From HGM04593 sp045647885 (GTDB lineage: Bacteria; Bacteroidota; Bacteroidia; Bacteroidales; Bacteroidaceae), in NCBI GenBank assembly GCA_045647885.1, contig JAZRMX010000044.1, forward strand, positions 24,088-88,087: a DNA stretch of 64,000 nt. The letters run 5' to 3'. The position numbers and the translations under genes are program-made. How positions within the stretch are numbered: position 1 is the stretch's first letter; every line of letters starts with the position of its first letter. Positions 26,931-35,670 of the stretch are shown here, one piece after another. The notes beneath the pieces are model-generated. The model was not told where the DNA came from. It made no database searches and saw nothing but the letters and a program-made list of their open reading frames with translations.

Positions 26931-29900
26931 CTAAATGCATAGTTTTACGGCTCTTTGCATCTCATTCATAAAGGTGAGTGCCGTCTCCACATTCTTCACG
27001 TTGTTTATGGTTATTATGCAACGGCCGTCGGCCTCTTTTAGCTGGCACTTGAAGGGGCTTGTGTGTACGTAGGTGAGTATGTGCCCGAACTGCTCTCCCT
27101 CGTAGAATTTCTTGTTTTTTCCGTCTACAAAGAAGATGTTCATACGCCCGCCCTTCAGGTACATTTTCTCTATGTTCAGCTCTTGTGCCTTGTGGCGCAG
27201 GCTCACCATCTTCATAAGCTCCTCGGCAGCCTCTGGTATTTCGCCGAAACGGTCCTTCAGCCTTGTGCGGAATGCCTGTATTTCGTTTTCGTCGTTAAGT
27301 GAGTCGAGCTCCCGGTATAAGAGTATTCTCTCGTTGCTGTCGGGAACATATATTGCGGGCAGGAGCAGTTCTAGGTCGCTTTCGACGAAACACTCTTTCA
27401 CGAGTAGCTCGTTGCTGTTCTCCTCTTCGGCAAGTATGTCGGCAAACTCATCCTCTTTTAGTTCGAGCACTGCCTCGGCGAGAATTTTTTGGTATGTCTC
27501 GTAGCCAAGGTCGGCAATAAAACCACTCTGTTCCGCGCCCAGCAGGTTGCCCGCACCGCGTATGTCGAGGTCCTGCATTGCAATGTGCATTCCGCTGCCA
27601 AGGTCGCTGAAACTCTCTATAGCCTCGAGGCGGCGGCGCGCGTCGGTGGTGAGGTTTTCTCGTGGTGGGGTGAGCAGGTAGCAGAATCCCTTGCGCTTTC
27701 CTCGTCCCACACGGCCACGCATCTGGTGCAGGTCGCTAAGTCCAAAATGCTGTGCTTGGTTTATTATTATTGTATTCACGTTGGGTATGTCTATACCATT
27801 CTCCACAATAGAGGTTGCAATGAGTACGTCGTAGTCGTGATTTATGAAGGCGTACAGAATTTTTTCGAGCTCGGCAGGCTCCATCTGTCCGTGTCCTATG
27901 CAGACACGTGCGTCGGGCACGGCGCGTTTTATCATATTCTCGAGCTCACGCATATTTGATATGCGGTTGTTTATGAAGAATACCTGTCCGTTGCGGCTCA
28001 ATTCAAAACTTATGGCCTCTTTTATTACCTCGGCATCGAAGGTCTGAATCTCGGTGTGTATGGGGTAGCGGTTAGGTGGCGGTGTCTGTATCATAGAGAG
28101 GTCGCGCGCTCCCATTATGGAGAATTGCAGGGTACGGGGTATGGGGGTGGCTGTCAAAGTAAGGGTATCAACACTCACTTTGAACTGTCGCAGCTTCTCC
28201 TTCACTGCAACGCCGAATTTCTGCTCCTCGTCAATGATGAGCAATCCCAAGTCCTTGAACTTTACATCCTTGCCTGTGAGGCGGTGAGTGCCTATCACAA
28301 TGTCCACTTTACCCTCCTTTATGTCGTCGAGAACTTTTTTGGTGGTTGCCGTGTTGCGTGCGCGGCTCAGGTACTGTACGTTACAGGGGAACTCTTTCAG
28401 GCGCTCTTTGAATGTGAGGTAATGCTGGTATGCAAGTACTGTTGTGGGTACAAGCACGGCAACCTGCTTGCCGTCTGTGGCTGCCTTGAAGGCGGCTCTT
28501 ATGGCAACCTCGGTTTTGCCGAATCCTACATCGCCACAGATGAGGCGGTCCATAGGACGGCTGCGCTCCATGTCCTTCTTCACCTCGTTGGTGGTTTTTC
28601 TCTGGTCGGGGGTGTCTTCGTATTTGAAGCTTGCCTCAAGCTCGGTCTGCAGGTAGCTGTCGGGTGAGAAGGCAAAGCCCTTCTCCTTGTAACGTTGCGA
28701 GTAGAGCTTTATGAGGTCGCGCGCAATGTCCTTTATCTTTTTCTTTGTGCGCTCCTTTATGCGTTCCCACGCACCAGTGCCCAGTTTGTTTACGGTGGGG
28801 GCATCGCCCTCCTTTCCGCGGTATTTCGATATCTTGTGCAGATTGTGTATGGAGACGAATACAATATCGTCGTTCTTGTATATAAGCTTTATGGCCTCTT
28901 GCACACCATTGGCTGTGGGTATGCGCACAAGCCCGCCGAATTTTCCTATTCCGTGGTCAATGTGTACTATATAGTCGCCCGTCACAAATTCCTTTAACTC
29001 CTTAAGGGTGAGCGCGACCTTGCCGCTACGTGCGCGTTCGCTGCGCAGGCGGAAATTGTGGAAGCGGCCGAACAACTGGTGGTCGGTGAACATTGCCACC
29101 CGTAGAGTGTTGTCGCAAAATCCCTCGTGTATGGTCTTTTCTACCGGGGTGAACGGGATATTGTCGCCCCTCTCCTCGAAGATTGTCTTCAGGCGTTGTG
29201 CCTGGTTACCATTGTCGGTGAGCAGAATGAGCTTGTATCCTCTCTTTATATAGTCGCCAAGTGTGCTGCTCACAAGGTCGAAATCCTTGTGGAACAATGG
29301 CTGGGGCTGTGTCTCGAACTTTACTTTTGTGCCTGTGGCATTTGCTGCGGTGCGCATCTCCCAGTGCTTTACACTGCGTGCGTAGCTTTCAAGTTCGGCA
29401 GCGGTCATAAGGTCGGGCATCTGCGGCAGTTCGCTCTCCGACAGTTTTGCCTGCATGGAGAACCCTTCGGTGCGTAGTTTCTCTATACTGCCTTTTACAA
29501 ATTCAATATCCTTTGTTATGAAAATGGCATTCTTGGGCAGGAAATCTGTTATTGGCACGCTCTCGTGCCCGGTAACTTTGGGCACAATCGTAGCCTCACC
29601 GCATTTCTCGCGTGAGAGCTGTGTTTCAACCTCAAATGTTCTTATGCTTTCAACCTCGTTACCGAAAAAGTCAATGCGGTAAGGGTACTCCGAAGAGAAG
29701 GAGAAGATATCAACAATGCTGCCTCGCACGGCAAATTCTCCCGGCTCGTAAACGTATGTAACCTCCTTGAACTTAAGAGCAGTTAGTCTTTTCTCAATCT
29801 CTGTACGTTCAACAACATCGCCCACCGCAATATTCAGTGTCTTTTCCTCAAGGTCGCTCTGCGATGCAACCTTTTCGGCAAGTGCTTCGGGGTGCGTGAT

Positions 29901-30275
29901 TATGGTGAGCCCCTCTTTGCGTCGTCGGCCTGTGAGGCGGCTCATTACCTCGGTGCGCAGTATGCGGTTCGCGTCGTCGGCGTGTCCGTATTTCATTGCC
30001 CGGCGGAACGACGAGGGAAAGAACAGGGTGTTCTCTTCGCCGCACACCTGTACAATGTCGTGGTAGAAGTATCCGGCTTCGTCGGCATCGTTCATCACCA
30101 CAAAGAAGGTCTGCTCGGGTGCGCGTTGCTTAAGACCGCACATTACCACCGCTGCGGCGCTTCCTGTGAGCCCTTCAATATATGCACGCTTCTTACTGCC
30201 TTCCTCGCGCAGTTGCATAAGGGCATCCACACCGGGGTGTGTCGCATATAGCTGTTGAATATCTTTTGTTGTCAT
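26931..30275 (-). CDS. mfd: Transcription-repair coupling factor Mfd
   Basis: Removes stalled RNA polymerase and recruits UvrA to lesions. The 1,114-residue protein has a UvrB-like N-terminal part (1-330) without a working P-loop and the RNA-polymerase interaction domain (about 420-500, with GDYIVHIDHGIGKFGGL). The translocase follows with Walker A GDVGFGKT (581-588) and DEEQ (682-685), then the RecG-like motor half with QMRGRVGRGKRKGFCYLL and a C-terminal TRCF domain. All expected domains are present. Confidence 0.97.
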   Translation of the reverse strand: MTTKDIQQLYATHPGVDALMQLREEGSKKRAYIEGLTGSAAAVVMCGLKQRAPEQTFFVVMNDADEAGYFYHDIVQVCGEENTLFFPSSFRRAMKYGHADDANRILRTEVMSRLTGRRRKEGLTIITHPEALAEKVASQSDLEEKTLNIAVGDVVERTEIEKRLTALKFKEVTYVYEPGEFAVRGSIVDIFSFSSEYPYRIDFFGNEVESIRTFEVETQLSREKCGEATIVPKVTGHESVPITDFLPKNAIFITKDIEFVKGSIEKLRTEGFSMQAKLSESELPQMPDLMTAAELESYARSVKHWEMRTAANATGTKVKFETQPQPLFHKDFDLVSSTLGDYIKRGYKLILLTDNGNQAQRLKTIFEERGDNIPFTPVEKTIHEGFCDNTLRVAMFTDHQLFGRFHNFRLRSERARSGKVALTLKELKEFVTGDYIVHIDHGIGKFGGLVRIPTANGVQEAIKLIYKNDDIVFVSIHNLHKISKYRGKEGDAPTVNKLGTGAWERIKERTKKKIKDIARDLIKLYSQRYKEKGFAFSPDSYLQTELEASFKYEDTPDQRKTTNEVKKDMERSRPMDRLICGDVGFGKTEVAIRAAFKAATDGKQVAVLVPTTVLAYQHYLTFKERLKEFPCNVQYLSRARNTATTKKVLDDIKEGKVDIVIGTHRLTGKDVKFKDLGLLIIDEEQKFGVAVKEKLRQFKVSVDTLTLTATPIPRTLQFSIMGARDLSMIQTPPPNRYPIHTEIQTFDAEVIKEAISFELSRNGQVFFINNRISNMRELENMIKRAVPDARVCIGHGQMEPAELEKILYAFINHDYDVLIATSIVENGIDIPNVNTIIINQAQHFGLSDLHQMRGRVGRGKRKGFCYLLTPPRENLTTDARRRLEAIESFSDLGSGMHIAMQDLDIRGAGNLLGAEQSGFIADLGYETYQKILAEAVLELKEDEFADILAEEENSNELLVKECFVESDLELLLPAIYVPDSNERILLYRELDSLNDENEIQAFRTRLKDRFGEIPEAAEELMKMVSLRHKAQELNIEKMYLKGGRMNIFFVDGKNKKFYEGEQFGHILTYVHTSPFKCQLKEADGRCIITINNVKNVETALTFMNEMQRAVKLCI

Positions 30276-30341
30276 AACTTCTTATTGTTCCATAGCAAGA
30301 CTGCGGAAAACGGGTTCCCCCCGAATTCCGCTCTTTCTTTG

Positions 30342-30349
30342 CAAAAATA
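30342..30349 (-). promoter_or_regulatory. Possible -7 element for mfd
   Basis: TATTTTTG on the minus strand fits TAnnTTTG, 66 bases before the mfd ATG. No -33 TTTG is evident at 19-21 bases, so this is tentative. Confidence 0.35.
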
Positions 30350-30509
30350 TGAAACTTGTTTCGATATTTTTTACCGCGAGTACAGTTTATTTTCAATTTT
30401 CGTCTCGAAAACAGTCAAATTATTGTATTAAAAGTGTATAACGATGCAGAAAATAATGTAAAACAGCTGTTTGGTTGTATAAAAAAATATGAACAATAAT
30501 TTTTTATTG

Positions 30510-30517
30510 TATATTTG
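30510..30517 (+). promoter_or_regulatory. Possible -7 element for the thioesterase operon
   Basis: TATATTTG fits TAnnTTTG and is 55 bases before the ATG at 30572. The spacing to any upstream TTG is too long. The remainder of the roughly 300-base gap to mfd is AT-rich with no gene. Confidence 0.42.
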
Positions 30518-30571
30518 CACCACTGCACGGCACTACAGCTTTTTGTGCAGGCAGTAAACAAAATTGTTGTT

Positions 30572-30976
30572 ATGGAAGAATATGCCTATAAACACAAGAT
30601 GAGTGTACGCGACTATGAGCTCGATTTTCAAGGTGTTGTCAATAACTCCAACTACCAGCACTATCTCGAGCATGCGCGTCATGAATTCTTGAAGACACGC
30701 GGTGGCAGTATGTCGGCCCTTCACGATGCAGGTGTAGACCCAATGGTGTCGAAGATTACCATTGAATACAAAAGTCCGTTGCGCGGTGGCGATGAGTTTG
30801 TGGTGGGCGTGAATATGGTGCGCGAGGGTGCCAAACTTGTATTCTTGCAGGATATCCACAACCTTGCCAATGACAGGCTTGTTGTAAAGGCGCGTGTCGA
30901 AGTGATTTGTCTTAAAGACGGGCGTTTGACTCGTGGCGAGATGTTCGATGAGGTATTTAAGGATTTCTTTAAATAA
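30572..30976 (+). CDS. Acyl-CoA thioesterase (4HBT / YbgC-like hotdog fold)
   Basis: 134 residues from the ATG at 30572. The frame is open from 30515, but the extra residues overlap the -7 box and are not conserved. The hotdog signature is VRDYELDFQGVVNNSNYQHY (residues 11-30), with the Asp and Tyr expected in the active site of 4-hydroxybenzoyl-CoA-thioesterase-type enzymes. The substrate acyl chain is unknown. The gene is followed after 12 bases by a small membrane protein, then by a CoA-transferase, so a role in acyl-CoA metabolism is plausible. Confidence 0.85.
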   Translation: MEEYAYKHKMSVRDYELDFQGVVNNSNYQHYLEHARHEFLKTRGGSMSALHDAGVDPMVSKITIEYKSPLRGGDEFVVGVNMVREGAKLVFLQDIHNLANDRLVVKARVEVICLKDGRLTRGEMFDEVFKDFFK

Positions 30977-30988
30977 TACAATTGCTTT

Positions 30989-31339
30989 ATGGAGATTATA
31001 ATCACGTTGGTCATATTGGCTGTCGTATATATAATAAAGGTGATGCTGGGCTTTGAAAAGAGAGAGCCTGCCGGCAAGCAACAGCCTCCACGCAAGGCGA
31101 TGGGCGAGGTCTTCCCAGTGGTGGAAATACTTGAGCCCACAGTAAAGCCACGGCCTGCAAAGAAACGTGTACAGCCTGCCGAAAAGGTGCGTAAGCCTGC
31201 GGTGTCAACAGCTGCTTCCGCCCCCAATGCTACAGGGCAAGCCCCCGAACTGTGCAAAAAGAGCGGCAGATTCAAAGAGAAGTCAGAGATAAAGAAAGCG
31301 ATAATATATTCCGAGATATTCAATAGAAAATATAATTGA
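30989..31339 (+). CDS. Small single-pass membrane protein of unknown function
   Basis: 116 residues. One N-terminal transmembrane helix (about 3-20, IIITLVILAVVYIIKVML) is followed by a Lys/Pro/Ala-rich, probably disordered region and a conserved-looking C-terminal helix SEIKKAIIYSEIFNRKY. I recognise the C-terminal pattern from uncharacterised Bacteroidales proteins but know no function. The spacing of 12 bases from the thioesterase and 25 bases to the CoA-transferase suggests one operon. Confidence 0.7.
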   Translation: MEIIITLVILAVVYIIKVMLGFEKREPAGKQQPPRKAMGEVFPVVEILEPTVKPRPAKKRVQPAEKVRKPAVSTAASAPNATGQAPELCKKSGRFKEKSEIKKAIIYSEIFNRKYN

Positions 31340-31364
31340 TAAACTAAGAAAACACACAAATACA

Positions 31365-32852
31365 ATGAGCTACAGAATAATGACAGCCCAAGAGGCTGCT
31401 TGCTACATAAATGATGGCGACGGTGTCGGCATCAGTGGTTTTACCCTTTCGGGAACTCCTAAAACAGTGCTTCCCGAGGTTGCTAAACGTGCCGAGGAGG
31501 CTCACGCAGCAGGTAAACCTTTTAAAATAGACCTTTATTCAGGAGCATCTACAGGCGATGCTATCGACGGTGCGCTCGCGCGTGCCAACGCGATACGTTT
31601 CCGCGCCCCCTTCCTCTCGAATCCCACAGTGCGTACAGCGGTAAACAACAAGGAGCTTACATACACCGACCTTCACCTCTCGCTTATGGCGCAGGATCTT
31701 CGTTACGGCTATATGGGCAAGGTGAACGTGGCTATTCTTGAGGCTATCGACATTACTCCCGACGGAAAAGTATACCTCACCACAGCCGGTGGTATCGGAC
31801 AGACTGTTGCCAACCTTGCCGACAAAATCATCATCGAGCGCAACACCTATCACCACACAATAGGTTTCCACGATGTATACGAGCCTGCCGACCCCCCTTA
31901 TCGTCGCGAGATTCCTATCTACAAGGCCGACGACCGCATAGGTAAGCCCTATGTTCAGGTAGACCCCAAGAAGGTTGTAGGTATCGTAGAGGTTAATATG
32001 CCCAACGAGGTGGTTGTGTTCAAAGAACTCGACGAGGTAACACGCAAGATTGGTGAGAATGTTGTCGATTTTATCATCAGCGATATGAAACGCGGCACAA
32101 TCCCTGCTACCGGCCTCCCCATTCAGAGTGGTATCGGTAACGTGGCAAATGCTGTGCTCAAGGCGCTTGAGAATGCAACAGAGATTCCTCCCCTTTATCT
32201 TTACTCCGAGGTGTTGCAGGACTCTGTGATAGACCTTATGGAGCACGGTAAGGTTATTGCCGGCAGTACCTGTTCGCTCTCGCTCTCGCAGGAGTGCTTG
32301 TCACACGTTTACGATAACCTCGATTTCTTCCGCGACAAACTTATTCTCCGTCCTTCGGAGATATCGAACCACCCCGAGATTATCCGCCGTTTGGGCTTGA
32401 TAGCTATGAACACAGCCATTGAGGTCGATTTATATGGCTGCGTGAACTCTTCGCACATCTGCGGTACACGTCTTATGAACGGTATCGGCGGTTCGGGCGA
32501 CTTTGCACGCAACGCATACATTTCAATATTCACCTGTCCTTCGACACAGAAGGGTGGCCAGATAAGCTCTATTGTACCTATGGTTACACACGCCGACCAC
32601 ACCGAGCACGACGTGCGCGTGGTGGTTACCGAGTGGGGTGTTGCCGACTTGCGCGGCAAGGGTCCCGATGAGCGTGCGAAACTGCTCATTGAGAATTGTG
32701 CTCACCCTGCCTACAAGCAGATGTTGTGGGATTACCTTAAGATTGCCAAGAAGGGCCACGTCAGCCACAATGTAGCTGCGGCTCTTGGTATGCACGCAAC
32801 CTTTGAGCGCGAGGGTGATATGCGTCTTACCGACTGGAATAAATTTGTATAA
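31365..32852 (+). CDS. Acetyl-CoA hydrolase/transferase family protein (probable succinate CoA-transferase)
   Basis: 495 residues of the Cat1/Ach1 type. Visible features are the N-terminal GDGVGISGFTLSGTPKTVLP, the glycine-rich SGIGNVANAVL and the C-terminal TEWGVADLRGKGPDERAKLL. This family moves CoA between acetate, succinate or propionate. In succinate- and propionate-forming Bacteroidales it probably conserves the thioester bond at the end of fermentation. The choice between hydrolase and transferase cannot be made from sequence alone. Confidence 0.9.
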   Translation: MSYRIMTAQEAACYINDGDGVGISGFTLSGTPKTVLPEVAKRAEEAHAAGKPFKIDLYSGASTGDAIDGALARANAIRFRAPFLSNPTVRTAVNNKELTYTDLHLSLMAQDLRYGYMGKVNVAILEAIDITPDGKVYLTTAGGIGQTVANLADKIIIERNTYHHTIGFHDVYEPADPPYRREIPIYKADDRIGKPYVQVDPKKVVGIVEVNMPNEVVVFKELDEVTRKIGENVVDFIISDMKRGTIPATGLPIQSGIGNVANAVLKALENATEIPPLYLYSEVLQDSVIDLMEHGKVIAGSTCSLSLSQECLSHVYDNLDFFRDKLILRPSEISNHPEIIRRLGLIAMNTAIEVDLYGCVNSSHICGTRLMNGIGGSGDFARNAYISIFTCPSTQKGGQISSIVPMVTHADHTEHDVRVVVTEWGVADLRGKGPDERAKLLIENCAHPAYKQMLWDYLKIAKKGHVSHNVAAALGMHATFEREGDMRLTDWNKFV

Positions 32853-32863
32853 ATACCCGCCCT

Positions 32864-33397
32864 GTGAAGAAGAAACTTGTAACGGAAATGGGGCGCATTG
32901 GGCGCGAGGAGTTTAAAAGCTCCGAAAAGCTCCCTTTGACGGTTGTGCTCGACAATGTGCGCAGCCTGCATAATGTGGGCTCGGTTTTTCGCACAAGCGA
33001 TGCCTTCCGCGTGGAGCGCATACTGCTTTGTGGCATTACCGCCACCCCTCCTTCGGCCGAAATCCATAAAACCGCCCTCGGCGCCGAGGATGTTGTGCCT
33101 TGGGAGCACTTTGCCGACACGCTTGAGGCTGTAAATTGTTTGAAGAACGAGGGGTACAAAATTTGCTCAATCGAGCAGTGCGAGGGTAGTATCGCCTTGC
33201 AGAATTTTGAGGTTGTGCCCGGTGCCCGTTATGCTGTAATTCTCGGTAACGAGGTTAAGGGGGTTCAGCAACAGGTGGTCGATGCGAGCGACGCGGCGAT
33301 AGAGATTCCGCAGTTCGGAACCAAACACTCGCTTAACGTTTCGGTTACGGCGGGTATGGTTATCTGGGAGTTTGCGAAGAAATTCGGTTGGGTTTAA
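32864..33397 (+). CDS. SpoU-family RNA methyltransferase (TrmH/TrmL-like)
   Basis: 177 residues translated from a GTG start at 32864. An in-frame ATG at 32888 would remove residues (KKKLVTEM) that match the usual N-terminus of Bacteroides homologues. SPOUT motifs are LDNVRSLHNVGSVFRTSDA, VILGNEVKGV and IPQFGTKHSLNVSVTAG. There is no extra N-terminal domain, unlike rlmB at 1677, so the target is probably a tRNA ribose. It lies 11 bases after the CoA-transferase gene and ends at a strong terminator. Confidence 0.88.
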   Translation: MKKKLVTEMGRIGREEFKSSEKLPLTVVLDNVRSLHNVGSVFRTSDAFRVERILLCGITATPPSAEIHKTALGAEDVVPWEHFADTLEAVNCLKNEGYKICSIEQCEGSIALQNFEVVPGARYAVILGNEVKGVQQQVVDASDAAIEIPQFGTKHSLNVSVTAGMVIWEFAKKFGWV

Positions 33398-33403
33398 TGA
33401 TAC

Positions 33404-33442
33404 TAACAAAAGAAGAACGGCACTGCCGTTCTTCTTTTGTTA
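33404..33442. terminator. Bidirectional terminator, overlapping the DUF4294 gene stop
   Basis: A nearly perfect inverted repeat of about 18 bp per arm (33404-33421 and 33425-33442, 3-base loop ACT) has A-rich and T-rich outer arms. It ends transcription of both convergent genes, and the DUF4294 stop codon is part of its right arm. Confidence 0.85.
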
Positions 33443-34045
33443 TAGTTGCCCGTTTACAACCAGCACCACCACGCGCTCTATTAGAAAATCCTCGCCGGTG
33501 GGGTCGTATCTCTTTTTCAGGCTTGCACCGAATAGTTTTGCGAAAGATTGGTAAAATACCGCCTTGAACGAGCCCATAAAGAGCTTTATAAGCTGGTAGG
33601 CATTTTGGTCACACTCGCGGTCTATGAGCTTTATGAGCAGTTTGCCCTGTCGCAGTGTGAGTCTTTTCATTTTAGGGGTGTAAATCTCCTTCAGTTCCTC
33701 CTCCTTGTTGTCGAGATATGTTTTTTGCGCTCTCTTGTCGGGGAGAGTTTTAAGGTGCGCTTCTGTTTCGTAGATAATGTCGCGTATCTCCATTGCAAGG
33801 GGAATGGTCTTCTTAACATCCCTCACAAGGCGGTCGTAATATGTCTGTTGTCTGTTGTTCTTGAAGATAAGCGGCGCGTAAGCGTAGTAGGTGGGGAGAG
33901 TTATGTGCGGTATCTTTTCGCCCTTGTAGTCGCTCACCCCCACAACGTATTTTTCACCATCGTCGGTGGTTACCTTTCTTTGTGCATCCACGGTGGTGTG
34001 CAGGGCAAAGAGCAGAAATATTATGGAGCAAGCGGTTCTTATCAT
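33440..34045 (-). CDS. DUF4294 protein with signal peptide
   Basis: 201 residues, known from Bacteroidetes and of unknown function. A signal peptide (MIRTACSIIFLLFALHTTVDA) is followed by a small domain with VSDYKGEKIPHITLPTYYAYAP-type sequence (residues 37-58). A charged helical region and a conserved RLTLRQGKLLIKLIDREC near 135-152 come next. It is probably periplasmic. A perfect TAnnTTTG box lies only 5 bases upstream of the ATG, oddly close for a promoter of this gene. Confidence 0.82.
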   Translation of the reverse strand: MIRTACSIIFLLFALHTTVDAQRKVTTDDGEKYVVGVSDYKGEKIPHITLPTYYAYAPLIFKNNRQQTYYDRLVRDVKKTIPLAMEIRDIIYETEAHLKTLPDKRAQKTYLDNKEEELKEIYTPKMKRLTLRQGKLLIKLIDRECDQNAYQLIKLFMGSFKAVFYQSFAKLFGASLKKRYDPTGEDFLIERVVVLVVNGQL

Positions 34046-34135
34046 TGTGGCAAAAATAAATCAAATAAATATTACTTTATGCTGTTTGCTCCTTAAAAAA
34101 GAAAAAATAGCTATATTAGCCACATATTATATATA

Positions 34136-34684
34136 ATGATTCTTATGAAGAATATTGCAGTTTTCTGTGCAGCTTCAGATTCGGTTGCGCCAGTGTTTGT
34201 GCAGGCGGCGCGTGAGGTGGGTGCGCTCATAGGTTCTTTGGGTTGTGCGCTTGTTTATGGTGGTGCCCGTGCAGGGCTTATGGAGGTGACGGCTGCAGCG
34301 GCAAAGGAAGCTGGTGCCCACATTGTGGGTGTGGTGCCTCTTATCCTCGAGGAACGTAACCGCGTGAGCGGGCTTATTGACGAGAAAATCCACACCCGCG
34401 ACTTGAGCGAGCGCAAGGATATTATGGTGCAGCGCAGCGATGCGCTTGTGGCTCTGCCCGGCGGCATCGGCACGCTCGACGAGGTTTTTCACACTATGGC
34501 TGCGGCAACCATCGGTTTTCATAAAAAACGCGTGGTGCTTTATAATGTCTGCGGTTTCTGGAACGGGCTTTTAGAGGTTCTGCAACAGATGTCACAGACG
34601 GCTTTTGTACGTGGCAATCTCAACGATTTTCTTGTTGTGGCAGAAAACTTGGATGAATTGAAAAAAATAATAGAGGAGGCTTGA
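34136..34684 (+). CDS. LOG family protein (TIGR00730 Rossmann fold)
   Basis: 182 residues. The family signature PGGIGTLDE is at 108-116, with GGARAGLMEVTAAAAKEAG earlier. LOG proteins cleave nucleoside 5'-monophosphates, best known for cytokinin riboside monophosphates in plants. The bacterial role is uncertain and may be nucleotide salvage. The start could be 34136 or the in-frame ATG at 34145. The pfkB-type kinase starts 2 bases after its stop. Confidence 0.9.
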   Translation: MILMKNIAVFCAASDSVAPVFVQAAREVGALIGSLGCALVYGGARAGLMEVTAAAAKEAGAHIVGVVPLILEERNRVSGLIDEKIHTRDLSERKDIMVQRSDALVALPGGIGTLDEVFHTMAAATIGFHKKRVVLYNVCGFWNGLLEVLQQMSQTAFVRGNLNDFLVVAENLDELKKIIEEA

Positions 34685-34686
34685 TT

Positions 34687-35613
34687 ATGGCAAAGGTTTT
34701 TGGCATTGGAGAAACGGTGTACGACATACTTTTCAAGAATAATGCTCCTGTGGGTGCTGTTCCCGGCGGCTCGGTCTATAACAGCATCGTGTCGCTCGGC
34801 CGTGCCGGAGTGCCTGCGGCTTTTATAAGCGAGGTGGGGAACGACCGTGTGGGAGAGATAATTTTGGAACATCTGCGCGACAGTGGGGTGGACACTTCGG
34901 CTGTCTGCTGTTTCAGCGACGGAAAATCGCCCCTCTCGCTTGCTTTTCTCAACGAGCGCGGCGATGCCGACTATGTTTTCTACAAGGATTATCCAGCCAA
35001 CCGTCTTTCGGTGGAATTTCCCACGCTCGGGAGGGGCGATATTCTTCTCTGTGGCTCATACTTTGTGCTCAACCCCGTGTTGCGCAGCAAGGTAAAGCCT
35101 TTTTTGCAGTATGCCCGTGAGCAGGGTGCAACAATCTATTACGATATAAATTTCCGTCGCAACCACATACACGAGCGCGATGCTCTGCTCCCTGCAATAA
35201 TTGAAAATATGGAACTTGCCACGGTGGTACGCGGCTCGGCCGACGATTTTCGTTACCTCTTCGGCTCTACCGACGGTGCCGATATTTACACTTCACACAT
35301 AGCACCCCACTGCAAGAATTTCATATTCACAAGCGGCGACGGTCCTGTGACACTTTTCACCCCCTCGTTCACCGCGCAATATCCCGTGGCGCAGGTTGAG
35401 GTACGCAGCACTGTGGGCGCGGGTGATAATTTCAATGCCGGCACAGTGTTTGGTTTTTGGCGCGAGGGGCTTGCGCACGATGCTATTAACACTCTCCCGC
35501 GTGAGCAGTGGAATAAAATTATTGCTTGCGGTCTTGCCTTTAGCGCGCACGCTTGCACCCTCTTGGAAAATTATGTCGATAAGGAGTGGGCTGCAAGCTT
35601 TGTTCGTGGGTGA
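34687..35613 (+). CDS. PfkB-family carbohydrate/nucleoside kinase
   Basis: 308 residues from the ATG at 34687. A TTG at 34681 is also in frame, but it overlaps the stop of the previous gene. PfkB features are the N-terminal GIGETVYDILFKNNAPVGAV with a substrate-binding GGSVYN, and the C-terminal signature STVGAGDNFNAGT with the catalytic Asp in GAGD. The sugar or nucleoside substrate cannot be assigned. Adjacent LOG and PfkB genes would fit a nucleoside or ribose salvage pair, which is inference. Confidence 0.88.
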   Translation: MAKVFGIGETVYDILFKNNAPVGAVPGGSVYNSIVSLGRAGVPAAFISEVGNDRVGEIILEHLRDSGVDTSAVCCFSDGKSPLSLAFLNERGDADYVFYKDYPANRLSVEFPTLGRGDILLCGSYFVLNPVLRSKVKPFLQYAREQGATIYYDINFRRNHIHERDALLPAIIENMELATVVRGSADDFRYLFGSTDGADIYTSHIAPHCKNFIFTSGDGPVTLFTPSFTAQYPVAQVEVRSTVGAGDNFNAGTVFGFWREGLAHDAINTLPREQWNKIIACGLAFSAHACTLLENYVDKEWAASFVRG

Positions 35614-35670
35614 AGTGGCTCTTTCTTTGGATTTTAATAATACACAAAATAATAATTTAAAATAGATACT

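Noticed and set aside
28056..28667. 203-residue plus-strand open frame
   Set aside because: Antisense shadow of mfd.
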